43,073 nt of DNA from an uncultured Pseudomonadota bacterium. GTDB lineage: Bacteria > Pseudomonadota > Gammaproteobacteria > Enterobacterales > Succinivibrionaceae. Under the pieces are notes generated by a model, which worked only from the letters and a program-made list of their open reading frames with translations, was not told the origin of the DNA and made no database searches. The stretch is from NCBI GenBank assembly GCA_900315145.1, contig OMYE01000010.1:1-43073 (forward strand). Reading direction: 5' to 3'. This document shows positions 9,872-17,907 of this stretch, one piece after another. Within the stretch, counting starts at the first letter, position 1, and every line of letters begins with the position of its first letter. The position numbers and the translations under genes are program-made.

Positions 9872-10672
9872 TTATTTGCAGGTTATGTAACGTCCAAGTG
9901 TTTCCTCTTCTTCGGCACGGAGTGTTAAAACCTCGCAGCCGGTTTCGGTAATTAATATGGTATGTTCAAACTGGGCTGAAGGCTGCTTGTCGGCAGTAGT
10001 CACGGTCCAGCCGTCCTTGTGGTTTATTTTAACCTTCCAGGTTCCGGCGTTGAGCATAGGCTCGATGGTAAATGTCATTCCCGGTTTAAGAATAAGGGAG
10101 TATGGATTAGGGTAGTAGTGGACAACCTGAGGCTCTTCGTGGAATCCTTCACCGATGCCGTGACCGCAGTAATCCCTTACGACAGAGAAGTTATTGGCGT
10201 TGGCAATCTGCTGGATAACCCTGCCGGCTTCAACTAGATTACGGTTTGGTCCCATGGCTCTGATGGCGGCATATAGTGCCTCCTGTGTTACCTTAACCAG
10301 CTGGTGGTTTCTTGGGGATGTTTGTCCGACAATGAACATTTTGCTGGTGTCACCGTGCATGCCATCCTTAATTACGGTAACATCAATATTAACGATATCA
10401 CCGTTGTGAAGCTTGTGATTTCCTGGAATACCGTGACATACTACTTCATTGACAGAAATGCATGTGCACTTCGGATAGCCGTGATATCCTAAACATGCGG
10501 ATATGGCGTGGCGATCCTCTTCAATGAATTTTAACATGATATCGTCAAGTTCCTGAGTGGTTACTCCGGCTTTTACATAGGGGGCAATCATTTCAATAAC
10601 TTCAGCAGCAATTTTTCCGGCAATTCTCATTTTCTCAATTTGCGCCGAATTCTTAATAATTACTTTACTCAT
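9872..10672 (-). CDS. map: Methionine aminopeptidase, type I
   Basis: Removes the initiator methionine from nascent proteins; a cytoplasmic dinuclear-metal enzyme. The five metal ligands are visible: two Asp in NIDVTVIKDGMHGDTSKMF, His in YCGHGIGEGFHEEPQ, Glu in FTIEPMLNAG and Glu in AQFEHTILITE. The frame is open to a TTG at 10708, but the N-terminus of the family corresponds to MSKVIIKNSAQIEKMRIAG, so the ATG at 10672 (266 aa) is preferred; the ATG just before it (10675) is equally possible. No strong Shine-Dalgarno is seen. It is divergent from rpsB, as in E. coli, but convergent with glnD-dapD, unlike E. coli as I recall it. Confidence 0.95.
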   Translation of the reverse strand: MSKVIIKNSAQIEKMRIAGKIAAEVIEMIAPYVKAGVTTQELDDIMLKFIEEDRHAISACLGYHGYPKCTCISVNEVVCHGIPGNHKLHNGDIVNIDVTVIKDGMHGDTSKMFIVGQTSPRNHQLVKVTQEALYAAIRAMGPNRNLVEAGRVIQQIANANNFSVVRDYCGHGIGEGFHEEPQVVHYYPNPYSLILKPGMTFTIEPMLNAGTWKVKINHKDGWTVTTADKQPSAQFEHTILITETGCEVLTLRAEEEETLGRYITCK

Positions 10673-11021
10673 CATTTTTATCAGATTATTTATTAAAAGG
10701 AAATTCAAAAAAAATAATGCCTGACTGCCGGGTAAACGTCAGAAGGCGGTGATGAAATCAAAAATATGATTTCCATAATTCATTTCCTTCATTATACCAT
10801 TTATGTATCTTTTTTGTTTTTATCCTGATAGGAAAGATTGTCAGTATGGTCGAGCCTGTCCAGGCGTATTACCCGCATCTTTCCGGTCAATAGTGACTGC
10901 GTATCGAACTGTAATGCGGTTGAAACATGTTTAATTCTGTCCTGCTGCTGATGCAGAAAATCTGAAAACACAGGAAAAATAAAAAAATATCTGTAATCAG
11001 TGAAAGAAAATGTCCCCGCGG
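10673..11021. other. map-rpsB intergenic region, no supported gene
   Basis: Should contain the map promoter on the minus strand, but I cannot place it. Frames at 10801-11169 (minus) and from 11010 (plus) lack ribosome-binding sites and recognisable protein features, and the latter runs into rpsB out of frame. Confidence 0.5.
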
Positions 11022-11050
11022 TTGTATTTAGGAGCGGTACAGTGTATAAT
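11022..11050 (+). promoter_or_regulatory. rpsB-tsf promoter
   Basis: A perfect -10 TATAAT (11045-11050) sits exactly 17 bases after TTGTAT (11022-11027), followed by a GC-containing discriminator (CTGCTCG) of the kind seen at growth-controlled ribosomal promoters. The start near 11057 would give a leader of about 200 nt, similar in scale to the E. coli rpsB leader. Confidence 0.75.
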
Positions 11051-11180
11051 CTGCTCGCTTTTTGTTCTGTTTCGGGAAATATTCCGTTTTGATGAACTGT
11101 TTTCCCTGAAAAGATCATGGCCCGGTGTCCTGAAGAGAATACCGGAGGTTTATTTTGTAGTACACACATCGGATATTAAA

Positions 11181-11250
11181 GGTAAATGTGGGGGTGCTTT
11201 ATATAAGTTCACATTCCCGTCCGATGGAGGATTAACCCCTTTAAGGAAAT
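11181..11250 (+). promoter_or_regulatory. rpsB leader with pseudoknot potential (S2 autoregulation candidate)
   Basis: AATGTG (11185-11190) can pair with CACATT (11210-11215). The loop sequence GGGGT (11191-11195) can pair with ACCCC (11235-11239) just upstream of the ribosome-binding site AAGGA (11243-11247): an H-type pseudoknot. Gammaproteobacterial rpsB leaders are known targets of S2 feedback control; assignment to that family is inferred from position and structure only. Confidence 0.5.
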
Positions 11251-11254
11251 TAAA

Positions 11255-11995
11255 ATGGCAAAAGTTTCAATTAATGAAATGTTCGAAGCTGGTGTTCATT
11301 TCGGTCACCAGACCCGTTACTGGAATCCTAAGATGAAGCAGTATATCTACGGTTCACGCAACGGTGTACATATTATCAACCTCGACAAGACTGAAGCTCT
11401 TTTCAACGACGCTTTAAACTTCATCAGCAAGAAAGCTGCCGCTAAGGGTAAGGTTCTTTTTGTTGGTACTAAGCGTACTGCTTCTGAACAGGTTAAGGAA
11501 TTTGCTTTACAGTGTGGTCAGTTCTACGTTAATCACCGCTGGTTAGGTGGTATGCTTACCAACTACAAGACTGTAAGACAGTCAATCAAGCGTCTTAAGG
11601 AACTTGAAACCCAGTCTACCGATGGTACTTTTGACAAGCTTACCAAGAAAGAAGCTCTTGAACGTACCCGTGATATGGCTAAGCTCGAAAAGAGCCTCGG
11701 CGGTATCAAGGATATGGGCGGTTTACCAGACGTTCTGTTCGTAATTGACGCTGAAGTTGAACACATTGCTATCAAGGAAGCTAACAAGCTCGGTATCCCT
11801 GTAGTTGCAGTTGTTGATACCAACTCAAACCCTGATCAGGTTAATTATGTAGTTCCTGGTAACGATGATGCTATCCGTGCCATCACTCTTTACCTCAGTG
11901 CTGTTGCAAGTACTGTAAACGAAGCTCGTGAATCTGTTTCTGCTGCTAATGCCAAGGAAGAAGCTGCAGCTGCAGAGGCTCCTGCTGAAGCCTAA
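11255..11995 (+). CDS. rpsB: 30S ribosomal protein S2
   Basis: Small-subunit protein S2 (246 aa, near the usual 241). It begins [27 protein letters not shown] and contains the family signatures [11 protein letters not shown] and [19 protein letters not shown]. The C-terminus is an alanine/glutamate-rich tail ([14 protein letters not shown]), common in this family. The ATG follows AAGGA by seven bases. Codon use is strongly biased toward a small set (AAG, GAA, GGT), as expected for high expression. tsf follows after 100 bases holding a hairpin. Confidence 0.98.
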   Translation: MAKVSINEMFEAGVHFGHQTRYWNPKMKQYIYGSRNGVHIINLDKTEALFNDALNFISKKAAAKGKVLFVGTKRTASEQVKEFALQCGQFYVNHRWLGGMLTNYKTVRQSIKRLKELETQSTDGTFDKLTKKEALERTRDMAKLEKSLGGIKDMGGLPDVLFVIDAEVEHIAIKEANKLGIPVVAVVDTNSNPDQVNYVVPGNDDAIRAITLYLSAVASTVNEARESVSAANAKEEAAAAEAPAEA

Positions 11996-12019
11996 TAACA
12001 CTGATTAATCAGGTGTAGA

Positions 12020-12050
12020 AATAAATGGGGGGATATTCTCCTCATTTATT
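12020..12050 (+). promoter_or_regulatory. rpsB-tsf intercistronic hairpin
   Basis: Fourteen-pair stem AATAAATGGGGGGA (12020-12033) / TCTCCTCATTTATT (12037-12050) with two wobbles and a TAT loop. No T run follows, so full termination is unlikely; partial attenuation or protection of the rpsB 3' end fits better. Confidence 0.7.
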
Positions 12051-12095
12051 CTAAAGACTTAAGTATTAAAGATTCAAAATTAAGGAATATTAAAG

Positions 12096-12995
12096 ATGGC
12101 TAATATTACTGCTGCTCTTGTAAAGGAACTGCGTGAACGTACCGGCGCAGGTATGATGGATTGTAAGAAGGCTCTTGTTGCTGCTGACGGTGATATCGAA
12201 AAAGCAATTGACGATATGCGTAAGAACGGTCAGGCTAAGGCAGCCAAGAAGGCAGGTCGTGTAACTGCTGAAGGTGTTATTGTTTCTGCTACCTCTGCAA
12301 GCGGTGTATATATCGCTGAAATCAACTGCGAAACCGACTTCGTTGCCAAGGATGCAAGCTTCAACGAATTCTGTAACACTGTTGTTAAGATTGCTGCTGA
12401 AAACAATACTACTGACGTTGCCACCATCAAGGCTTTACCATATGGTAACGGCGAAACTGTTGAAGTATATTTAAACAATCTTATCGCTAAGATTGGTGAA
12501 AACATGTCAATCCGTCGTTTCGCTTCAATCCAGGCTAGCAATGTAGGTTTATATATCCATAACAACAAGCGTATCGGTGTTTTAGTTGCTATGGATGGCG
12601 GTGATCAGGCTCTGGCTAATAACATCGCTATGCATGTTTGCGGTCTTGCTCCACAGTATGTTAACCCTTCAGATGTTCCTGCTGAACAAGTTGAACGTGA
12701 ACATCAGGTTCAGCTTGAACTTGCTATGAAGGAAAATGCTGAAGCTGCTAAGCCAAAGCCAGCTGAAATTGTTGAAAAGATTATTAACGGTCGTATGGCT
12801 AAGTACACCGGTGAAGTTTCTCTGGTTACTCAGAACTACGTTATGGATGACAGCATCACTGTTGGCGATCTTCTTAAGAAGAACGGTGCAGTTGTTAAAT
12901 CATTCATCCGTATGGTTGTTGGTGAAGGTATTGAAAAGCAGACTGTTGACTTCGCTACTGAAGTTGCTCAGCAGGTTGCTGCTGCCAAGAAGTAA
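12096..12995 (+). CDS. tsf: Translation elongation factor Ts
   Basis: Nucleotide exchange factor for EF-Tu. The N-terminal UBA-like segment has the classical motif [16 protein letters not shown] (about residues 12-27), followed by the core signature [11 protein letters not shown] (about 80). At 299 aa it is about 16 residues longer than E. coli EF-Ts. The ATG at 12096 has TTAAGGA upstream. It is cotranscribed with rpsB and ends before a terminator about 50 bases downstream. Codon bias matches rpsB. Confidence 0.98.
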   Translation: MANITAALVKELRERTGAGMMDCKKALVAADGDIEKAIDDMRKNGQAKAAKKAGRVTAEGVIVSATSASGVYIAEINCETDFVAKDASFNEFCNTVVKIAAENNTTDVATIKALPYGNGETVEVYLNNLIAKIGENMSIRRFASIQASNVGLYIHNNKRIGVLVAMDGGDQALANNIAMHVCGLAPQYVNPSDVPAEQVEREHQVQLELAMKENAEAAKPKPAEIVEKIINGRMAKYTGEVSLVTQNYVMDDSITVGDLLKKNGAVVKSFIRMVVGEGIEKQTVDFATEVAQQVAAAKK

Positions 12996-13042
12996 TTCAG
13001 GCGGGATATATACCTGTAGCTTATAGCTGCTAAATTAAGAAG

Positions 13043-13072
13043 CCGATCCGGTTTTGCCGGACCGGTTTTTTT
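13043..13072 (+). terminator. Rho-independent terminator of rpsB-tsf
   Basis: Stem CCGATCCGG (13043-13051) / CCGGACCGG (13057-13065) with one A-C mismatch, loop TTTTG, followed by seven T. Confidence 0.9.
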
Positions 13073-13281
13073 ATGCCTGAAAGAATTTGACTGTCCGGGT
13101 AACAATACTGTTTTGTAACTGGGTAACATCACCGGTGCTGTCGCATAATTACTTTGATTTTTAAAAAGCTTAGGAATTCATAGTGATATAAGATCTGTTT
13201 ACAATTGATAATGTAGACTAAAAATGTAAAGTTAGATTATAATTACTTGATTTTTAAAGAAAGAAGTTTAAATATTGCCTC
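13073..13281. other. Intergenic region upstream of the pyrH promoter
   Basis: No coding potential was recognised. Two GGGTAACA octamers (near 13099 and 13123) are spaced about 24 bases apart; their meaning is unknown. The second half is very AT-rich and leads into the pyrH promoter. Confidence 0.5.
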
Positions 13282-13312
13282 TTTGACTAAGTCAAAGAAT
13301 AATATGTATAAA
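13282..13312 (+). promoter_or_regulatory. pyrH promoter with palindromic operator-like -35
   Basis: TTGACT (13283-13288) and TATAAA (13307-13312) are separated by 18 bases, each one base off consensus. The -35 lies inside a perfect inverted repeat, TTTGACTAAGTCAAA (13282-13296). The predicted start near 13319 gives a leader of about 105 nt. Confidence 0.7.
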
Positions 13313-13425
13313 ATTTATACAATGAATGGTTTTATACCTGACATTAATGTAGATCGACGAATCGTATATTAGTGTGAAATTTCTTTTTGGGAAGACAGAA
13401 ATATATAAATAAATTGGTATTCAGT

Positions 13426-14142
13426 ATGAGTTCGGACATAGCTTATAAGAGAATTTTATTAAAGCTCAGCGGTGAGGCCCTTGAGGGAAAGGAGGCATTC
13501 GGTATTGATCCGGATGTGCTTCAGAGAATGGCGGAAGAAATTGGCGAACTGGTTAAATCCGGTGTACAGGTAGGTCTGGTTATCGGCGGCGGAAACATCT
13601 TCAGAGGTGCAAAGTTAGCTGAATCCGGAATGAACCGGGTGGTCGGCGATCATATGGGCATGCTGGCTACGGTGATGAACGGACTCGCCATGAGGGATTC
13701 TCTGGAACGTAACGGTATTAAAACAACATTGATGTCTGCTATGCCTATTCAGGGAATTACCACAGCATATTCCTGGATGGATGCTATTTCCAGACTGGAA
13801 AACGGTGAGGTTGTTATTCTTTCTGCCGGTACCGGTAATCCTTTCTTTACTACAGACAGTGCCGCCTGCCTCAGAGGTATTGAGATTCAGGCTGATGTCG
13901 TTATCAAGGGAACTAAGGTTGACGGTGTGTACAGTGCTGACCCTATGAAGGACAGCAGTGCAGTACTTTATCATGAACTTTCATACAAAGAAGTTGTCGA
14001 AAAAGAATTGAAGGTTATGGATCTTAGTGCATTTATTCTGGCCAGGGATCATAAGATGCCGATAATGGTATTCAATATGAACAAGCAGGGTTCACTGATG
14101 AAAGTTGTTCGCGGTGAACGAGAAGGTACAATCATTAGATAA
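13426..14142 (+). CDS. pyrH: UMP kinase
   Basis: Phosphorylates UMP to UDP in pyrimidine nucleotide synthesis; the bacterial enzyme is a hexamer of the amino-acid-kinase fold. The start at 13426 gives [21 protein letters not shown] (238 aa), matching the E. coli N-terminus. The frame is open from a TTG at 13387, but those residues are not family-like. Motifs: VVIGGGN-type loop ([12 protein letters not shown]), [31 protein letters not shown]-type loop ([15 protein letters not shown]) and the C-terminal [14 protein letters not shown]. No clear Shine-Dalgarno is visible. frr follows after 66 bases. Confidence 0.96.
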   Translation: MSSDIAYKRILLKLSGEALEGKEAFGIDPDVLQRMAEEIGELVKSGVQVGLVIGGGNIFRGAKLAESGMNRVVGDHMGMLATVMNGLAMRDSLERNGIKTTLMSAMPIQGITTAYSWMDAISRLENGEVVILSAGTGNPFFTTDSAACLRGIEIQADVVIKGTKVDGVYSADPMKDSSAVLYHELSYKEVVEKELKVMDLSAFILARDHKMPIMVFNMNKQGSLMKVVRGEREGTIIR

Positions 14143-14208
14143 TTAAACATCTATTATCACTCTATAAGTTTAAATTATTTAATAGCGCACTAAAAGTGGA
14201 GTTTTATT

Positions 14209-14766
14209 ATGATTAAAGAAATACAGAAACAGGCTAATGATAAAATGACTAAGGCCGTAGAGTCTTTAAAGTCAAATCTTTCAAAGATCCGTACCGGACG
14301 TGCCCAGCCGGCAATCCTTGATTGCGTCATGGTTGATTACTACGGTTCCGCCACTCCTTTACGTCAGGTAGCTCAGGTTAACGTTGAAGATGCGAGAACT
14401 CTCGTGGTTAATGTTTTTGATAAAGGTTCAATTACAGCAGTTGAAAAGGGCATCATGAACAGCGGTCTCGGTCTGAATCCTGTTACAGCCGGCACAAGCA
14501 TCCGTGTTCCTCTTCCTCCGTTAACTGAGGAACGCCGTAAGGATCTCATCAAGGTTGTTCGTGGTGAGGTTGAACAGAGCAAGGTTCAGGTTCGTAACAT
14601 CCGTCGTGATGCCAATGCCGAAGTAAAGGCTTTATTAAAGGAAAAAGAAATTTCTGAAGACGATGAACGTAAGTCACAGGATGAAATTCAGAAGCTTACT
14701 GACAGCTTTATCAAGAAGGCTGATGTCCTGCTGGCTGAAAAAGAAAAGGAACTCATGGAAATTTAA
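14209..14766 (+). CDS. frr: Ribosome recycling factor
   Basis: Splits post-termination ribosomes together with EF-G. The protein has 185 aa, the same length as the E. coli factor, with a three-helix bundle and a small beta domain. Conserved stretches are [35 protein letters not shown] and [23 protein letters not shown] lies just upstream of the ATG. It sits between pyrH and uppS, in the usual gammaproteobacterial position, and uppS begins 20 bases after its stop. Confidence 0.97.
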   Translation: MIKEIQKQANDKMTKAVESLKSNLSKIRTGRAQPAILDCVMVDYYGSATPLRQVAQVNVEDARTLVVNVFDKGSITAVEKGIMNSGLGLNPVTAGTSIRVPLPPLTEERRKDLIKVVRGEVEQSKVQVRNIRRDANAEVKALLKEKEISEDDERKSQDEIQKLTDSFIKKADVLLAEKEKELMEI

Positions 14767-14786
14767 TATCCTTTATTGGATGCATT

Positions 14787-15536
14787 ATGAATCAGATTGC
14801 GGATCTCCAGAATATAAGTAAAAAATCCGTTCCCGCTCATGTGGCAATCATTATGGATGGAAACGGCAGATGGGCTAAAAGCCGTGGTAAACCGAGAATC
14901 TTCGGTCATAAGGCCGGGGTTGAGGCGGTACGTCAGGCTGTTTCTTTTGCCTGTAAAAACGGCATCAAAGTCCTTACGCTTTTTGCATTTTCATCAGAAA
15001 ACTGGCGCCGTCCCGATGATGAGGTTTCCGGTCTCATGGAGTTATTCACCTGGGCTCTCGGCAGTGAAGTCAGTAAGCTTAATGAAAGTAATGTCAGGCT
15101 TAAGATTATCGGAGATCGCAATGTTTTTTCAGAAAACTTCCGAAGAAAGATAGCAGAAGCTGAAAATAAAACGGCCGGCAATGACCGGCTGCTGCTGAAT
15201 GTGGCTTTGAACTACGGCGGCAGATGGGAAATAGTTAATGCTCTGCAGAAGATTGCCGGAAAAATCAATTCCGGTGAGCTTGCAGCCGGTGATATAAGTG
15301 AACAGCTGCTAACTGATAATCTTGAGATTCCTCAGGATGTGGATCTTCTGATCCGTACTGGCGGTGAAAAACGTATCAGTAATTTTTTACTGTGGCAGCT
15401 TGCGTATAGCGAGATGTTTATACCGGATGTCCTATGGCCCGAATTTACTGAAGAGGTCTTTAAGGAGGCTGTGGATTATTTTGCTTCACGCGAAAGAAGA
15501 TTCGGCTGTACCGGAGAACAGATCAGAGGCGAGTAG
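14787..15536 (+). CDS. uppS: Undecaprenyl diphosphate synthase (cis-prenyltransferase)
   Basis: Adds isopentenyl units to farnesyl-PP to make the C55 lipid carrier for peptidoglycan and O-antigen. The 249 aa protein has the cis-prenyltransferase signature HVAIIMDGNGRWAKSRG with catalytic Asp24, then FSSENWRRP, and the C-terminal pyrophosphate-binding segment DLLIRTGGEKRISNFLLW. It comes before cdsA and dxr here; in E. coli dxr precedes it, so the three genes are locally reordered. There is no strong Shine-Dalgarno; the start is supported by fit to the family N-terminus. Confidence 0.95.
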   Translation: MNQIADLQNISKKSVPAHVAIIMDGNGRWAKSRGKPRIFGHKAGVEAVRQAVSFACKNGIKVLTLFAFSSENWRRPDDEVSGLMELFTWALGSEVSKLNESNVRLKIIGDRNVFSENFRRKIAEAENKTAGNDRLLLNVALNYGGRWEIVNALQKIAGKINSGELAAGDISEQLLTDNLEIPQDVDLLIRTGGEKRISNFLLWQLAYSEMFIPDVLWPEFTEEVFKEAVDYFASRERRFGCTGEQIRGE

Positions 15537-15710
15537 TTCCGCTATTGATTTTTGAATAATATATAGATTCCCCCCGCAGGGAATTTAGAAACGTAATGAA
15601 TTAAGAATTCATGGTATGTCAGGGGCATTCTCTGACTTACTGTTTTTTCTGATAATGCAGTTTCCTGACAAAAATGGGAATAAGTATCTATCAGACTGTA
15701 GGAAAAAATA

Positions 15711-16703
15711 ATGAAACAGAGAATTATAACAGGGATAATACTGATAATCCTGGCGGTAGCATGGCTGGTGCTGTGCATACCGGGACAGGAGTTATCTATT
15801 TTTGTATACGGTCTTTCTTTGATATGTGTACTGGCAGCCTGGGAATATTCTCAGTTTGTTTTTCCTAATGTAATTAACGATGAACACTTTTTAAAGAGTC
15901 CGAAGGGGTACTTTCAAAAGAACAGTTCCTATGCTCTGGCGCTAAGAACTCTATACACCGTATCTGTATTTGCAGGAATATCATTTATTGTAAATCTTTA
16001 TTACAGAAACAGTGATCTGGATTATCCTTTAATTGAGGACATCCGGATCAATCAGATATTCAGACCGAGTAACGGCAGTAATATTCTCTACACTTTGTTT
16101 GTTTCTAGCTTTGTGTGGTGGATAGTGGCTGCATGTATGGTTCTTTTTTATCCCCGTTCATCAAAGATTGTTCATTTTAAATCGGTTAAGGCTATTACCG
16201 GTTTCTTAAGTATTGTCCCTTTTTATGTCGCCATGCTGATTATCCGTTCGCAGAGTGTTGGTACTGATTTTTACTGTGGTGCTAGAACTGTTCTTTCCGT
16301 TATGATGCTGGTATGGGCTGCTGACTCCGGAGCGTATTTTGTGGGAAAGGCTTTGGGCAGACATAAAATGAGTCCGAATGTGAGTCCTAACAAGACTTTT
16401 GAGGGACTTGGCGGAGGAATATTGTTTGCGTTACTAGTATTTGCCTTACTGACCTACTTTAACTGCTATGGTCAGGCTTATCAACAGAACCTCACGGCTT
16501 TGACCGTTGCTGCTGTTGCTACAGTAGTCTTTTCCGTATTTGGTGATTTGTGGGAAAGTCTTTTAAAGCGGGAAGGGAATATTAAAGATTCCGGTTTTAT
16601 TTTCCCGGGGCACGGCGGAATGCTCGATCGTATAGATTCGTTATTAGCTGCTATACCTGTATTTCTTGTTGTTTATGCTGCAGTGTTTAGAATTATGGAG
16701 TAA
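15711..16703 (+). CDS. cdsA: Phosphatidate cytidylyltransferase (CDP-diglyceride synthase)
   Basis: Inner-membrane enzyme making CDP-diacylglycerol, the precursor of bacterial phospholipids. It has about eight hydrophobic segments, beginning with IITGIILIILAVAWLVLCI. The C-terminal family signature is complete: LLKREGNIKDSGFIFPGHGGMLDRIDS (in two halves around residues 281-312), with the PGHGG and DRxD metal-binding elements. At 330 aa it is about 45 residues longer than the E. coli enzyme; the excess lies in the region around residues 60-130, between early helices. The ATG at 15711 follows AGGAAA. It has a one-base contact with an alternative dxr start (TAATG). Confidence 0.94.
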   Translation: MKQRIITGIILIILAVAWLVLCIPGQELSIFVYGLSLICVLAAWEYSQFVFPNVINDEHFLKSPKGYFQKNSSYALALRTLYTVSVFAGISFIVNLYYRNSDLDYPLIEDIRINQIFRPSNGSNILYTLFVSSFVWWIVAACMVLFYPRSSKIVHFKSVKAITGFLSIVPFYVAMLIIRSQSVGTDFYCGARTVLSVMMLVWAADSGAYFVGKALGRHKMSPNVSPNKTFEGLGGGILFALLVFALLTYFNCYGQAYQQNLTALTVAAVATVVFSVFGDLWESLLKREGNIKDSGFIFPGHGGMLDRIDSLLAAIPVFLVVYAAVFRIME

Positions 16704-16708
16704 TGATT

Positions 16709-17899
16709 ATGAAAAAAATTGCTATTCTTGGAGCTACTGGTTCAATAGGAAGAAGCACTATCGATGTTATAAAGAGAAATCCCGAGGAATACTCTCTTTA
16801 TGCGGCTACAGGCAATAAGAATTACTCTGTTATGGCCGGTATTATCAGAGAATTTTCACCTCAGGTGGTGGTAATGACCGACAGGTCAGCCTATGAAAAG
16901 CTCAAGGAGATTGTTCAGACCGAACACAGAAGTACTGAGGTTCTTTTTGGAACTGAGAATCTTAATGCTGTTGCCGCCAGTGAGGAATATGACGGTCTGA
17001 TGTCCGCCATCGTCGGAGCTGCTGGGTTAAGACCAACCCTTTCAGCAATCACTCAGGGAAAGACGGTTTATCTTGCCAATAAGGAATCTCTGGTAATGAG
17101 CGGCCATATTTTTATCGACGCTGCCAGACGTTTTAAAGCCAGAATTATACCGGTGGACAGTGAACACAGTGCCATTTTTCAGTGTCTTCCTGAACAGGAA
17201 CAGGAACGAATCGGCCGTTGCGATCTTAAATCTGCCGGGATTAAAAATATTATTCTGACCGGTTCAGGAGGGCCGTTCAGAAATCGTGATGTGGCAACTC
17301 TGGATAAGGTAACTCCTGCTGAAGCTGTGAGTCACCCTAACTGGAGCATGGGTCAGAAAATAAGTGTCGACAGTGCTACCATGATGAACAAGGGACTTGA
17401 ATTTATTGAAGCCAAATGGCTGTTCAATGCGGATCCTAAGGATATAAAGGTGGTTGTTCATCCGGAATCAGTCATTCATTCCATGGTTCAGTATATTGAC
17501 GGTACAGTGATGGCACAGATGGGCAGACCGGATATGCGTACACCAATCGCCAGAGCCATGGGGTATCCTAAGCGTACAGTGAGCGGGGTGGGGGAACTGG
17601 ATTTCTTTGTTAATTCCTCATTAACCTTCCAGCAGCCTGATTATCAGAAGTATCCTTGCCTGAAGCTGGCAATTGATGCCTGTGCAACATCTCAGGCTAT
17701 GACCACTGCCGTTAATGCGGCGAATGAAGTGGCGGTTTATGCTTTCCTTGATAATAAGATTAAATATACCGATATCTACAAGGTATGTGCCAAGGTTGCC
17801 GGTAATTTTGCGGCGGTGAATGCTCCTGACTTGGAATCAATATTAAATGTTGATACTCTGGCCAGATCATATGCATATAACGAGCTGGCATTACTTTAG
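16709..17899 (+). CDS. dxr: 1-deoxy-D-xylulose 5-phosphate reductoisomerase
   Basis: Second step of the non-mevalonate isoprenoid pathway, making 2-C-methyl-D-erythritol 4-phosphate with NADPH; it feeds UppS and quinone synthesis. Starting at 16709 the protein is 396 aa and begins MKKIAILGATGSIGRST, with the dinucleotide loop at residues 8-14. An in-frame ATG at 16703 overlapping the cdsA stop is possible but gives an atypical MIM start; GGAG at 16697 fits 16709 better. The active-site elements VDSEHSAIFQCL and NWSMGQKISVDSATMMNKGLE carry the Asp/Glu metal ligands. rseP follows after eight bases. Confidence 0.96.
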   Translation: MKKIAILGATGSIGRSTIDVIKRNPEEYSLYAATGNKNYSVMAGIIREFSPQVVVMTDRSAYEKLKEIVQTEHRSTEVLFGTENLNAVAASEEYDGLMSAIVGAAGLRPTLSAITQGKTVYLANKESLVMSGHIFIDAARRFKARIIPVDSEHSAIFQCLPEQEQERIGRCDLKSAGIKNIILTGSGGPFRNRDVATLDKVTPAEAVSHPNWSMGQKISVDSATMMNKGLEFIEAKWLFNADPKDIKVVVHPESVIHSMVQYIDGTVMAQMGRPDMRTPIARAMGYPKRTVSGVGELDFFVNSSLTFQQPDYQKYPCLKLAIDACATSQAMTTAVNAANEVAVYAFLDNKIKYTDIYKVCAKVAGNFAAVNAPDLESILNVDTLARSYAYNELALL

Positions 17900-17907
17900 G
17901 AGTTGCA

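Noticed and set aside
10801-11169. 122-codon minus-strand ORF upstream of rpsB
   Set aside because: No ribosome-binding site, composition like translated noncoding DNA, and it overlaps the well-formed rpsB promoter on the opposite strand.
11010-11336. 108-codon plus-strand ORF running into rpsB
   Set aside because: It covers the rpsB promoter and leader and continues out of frame into the S2 coding sequence; no family resemblance.
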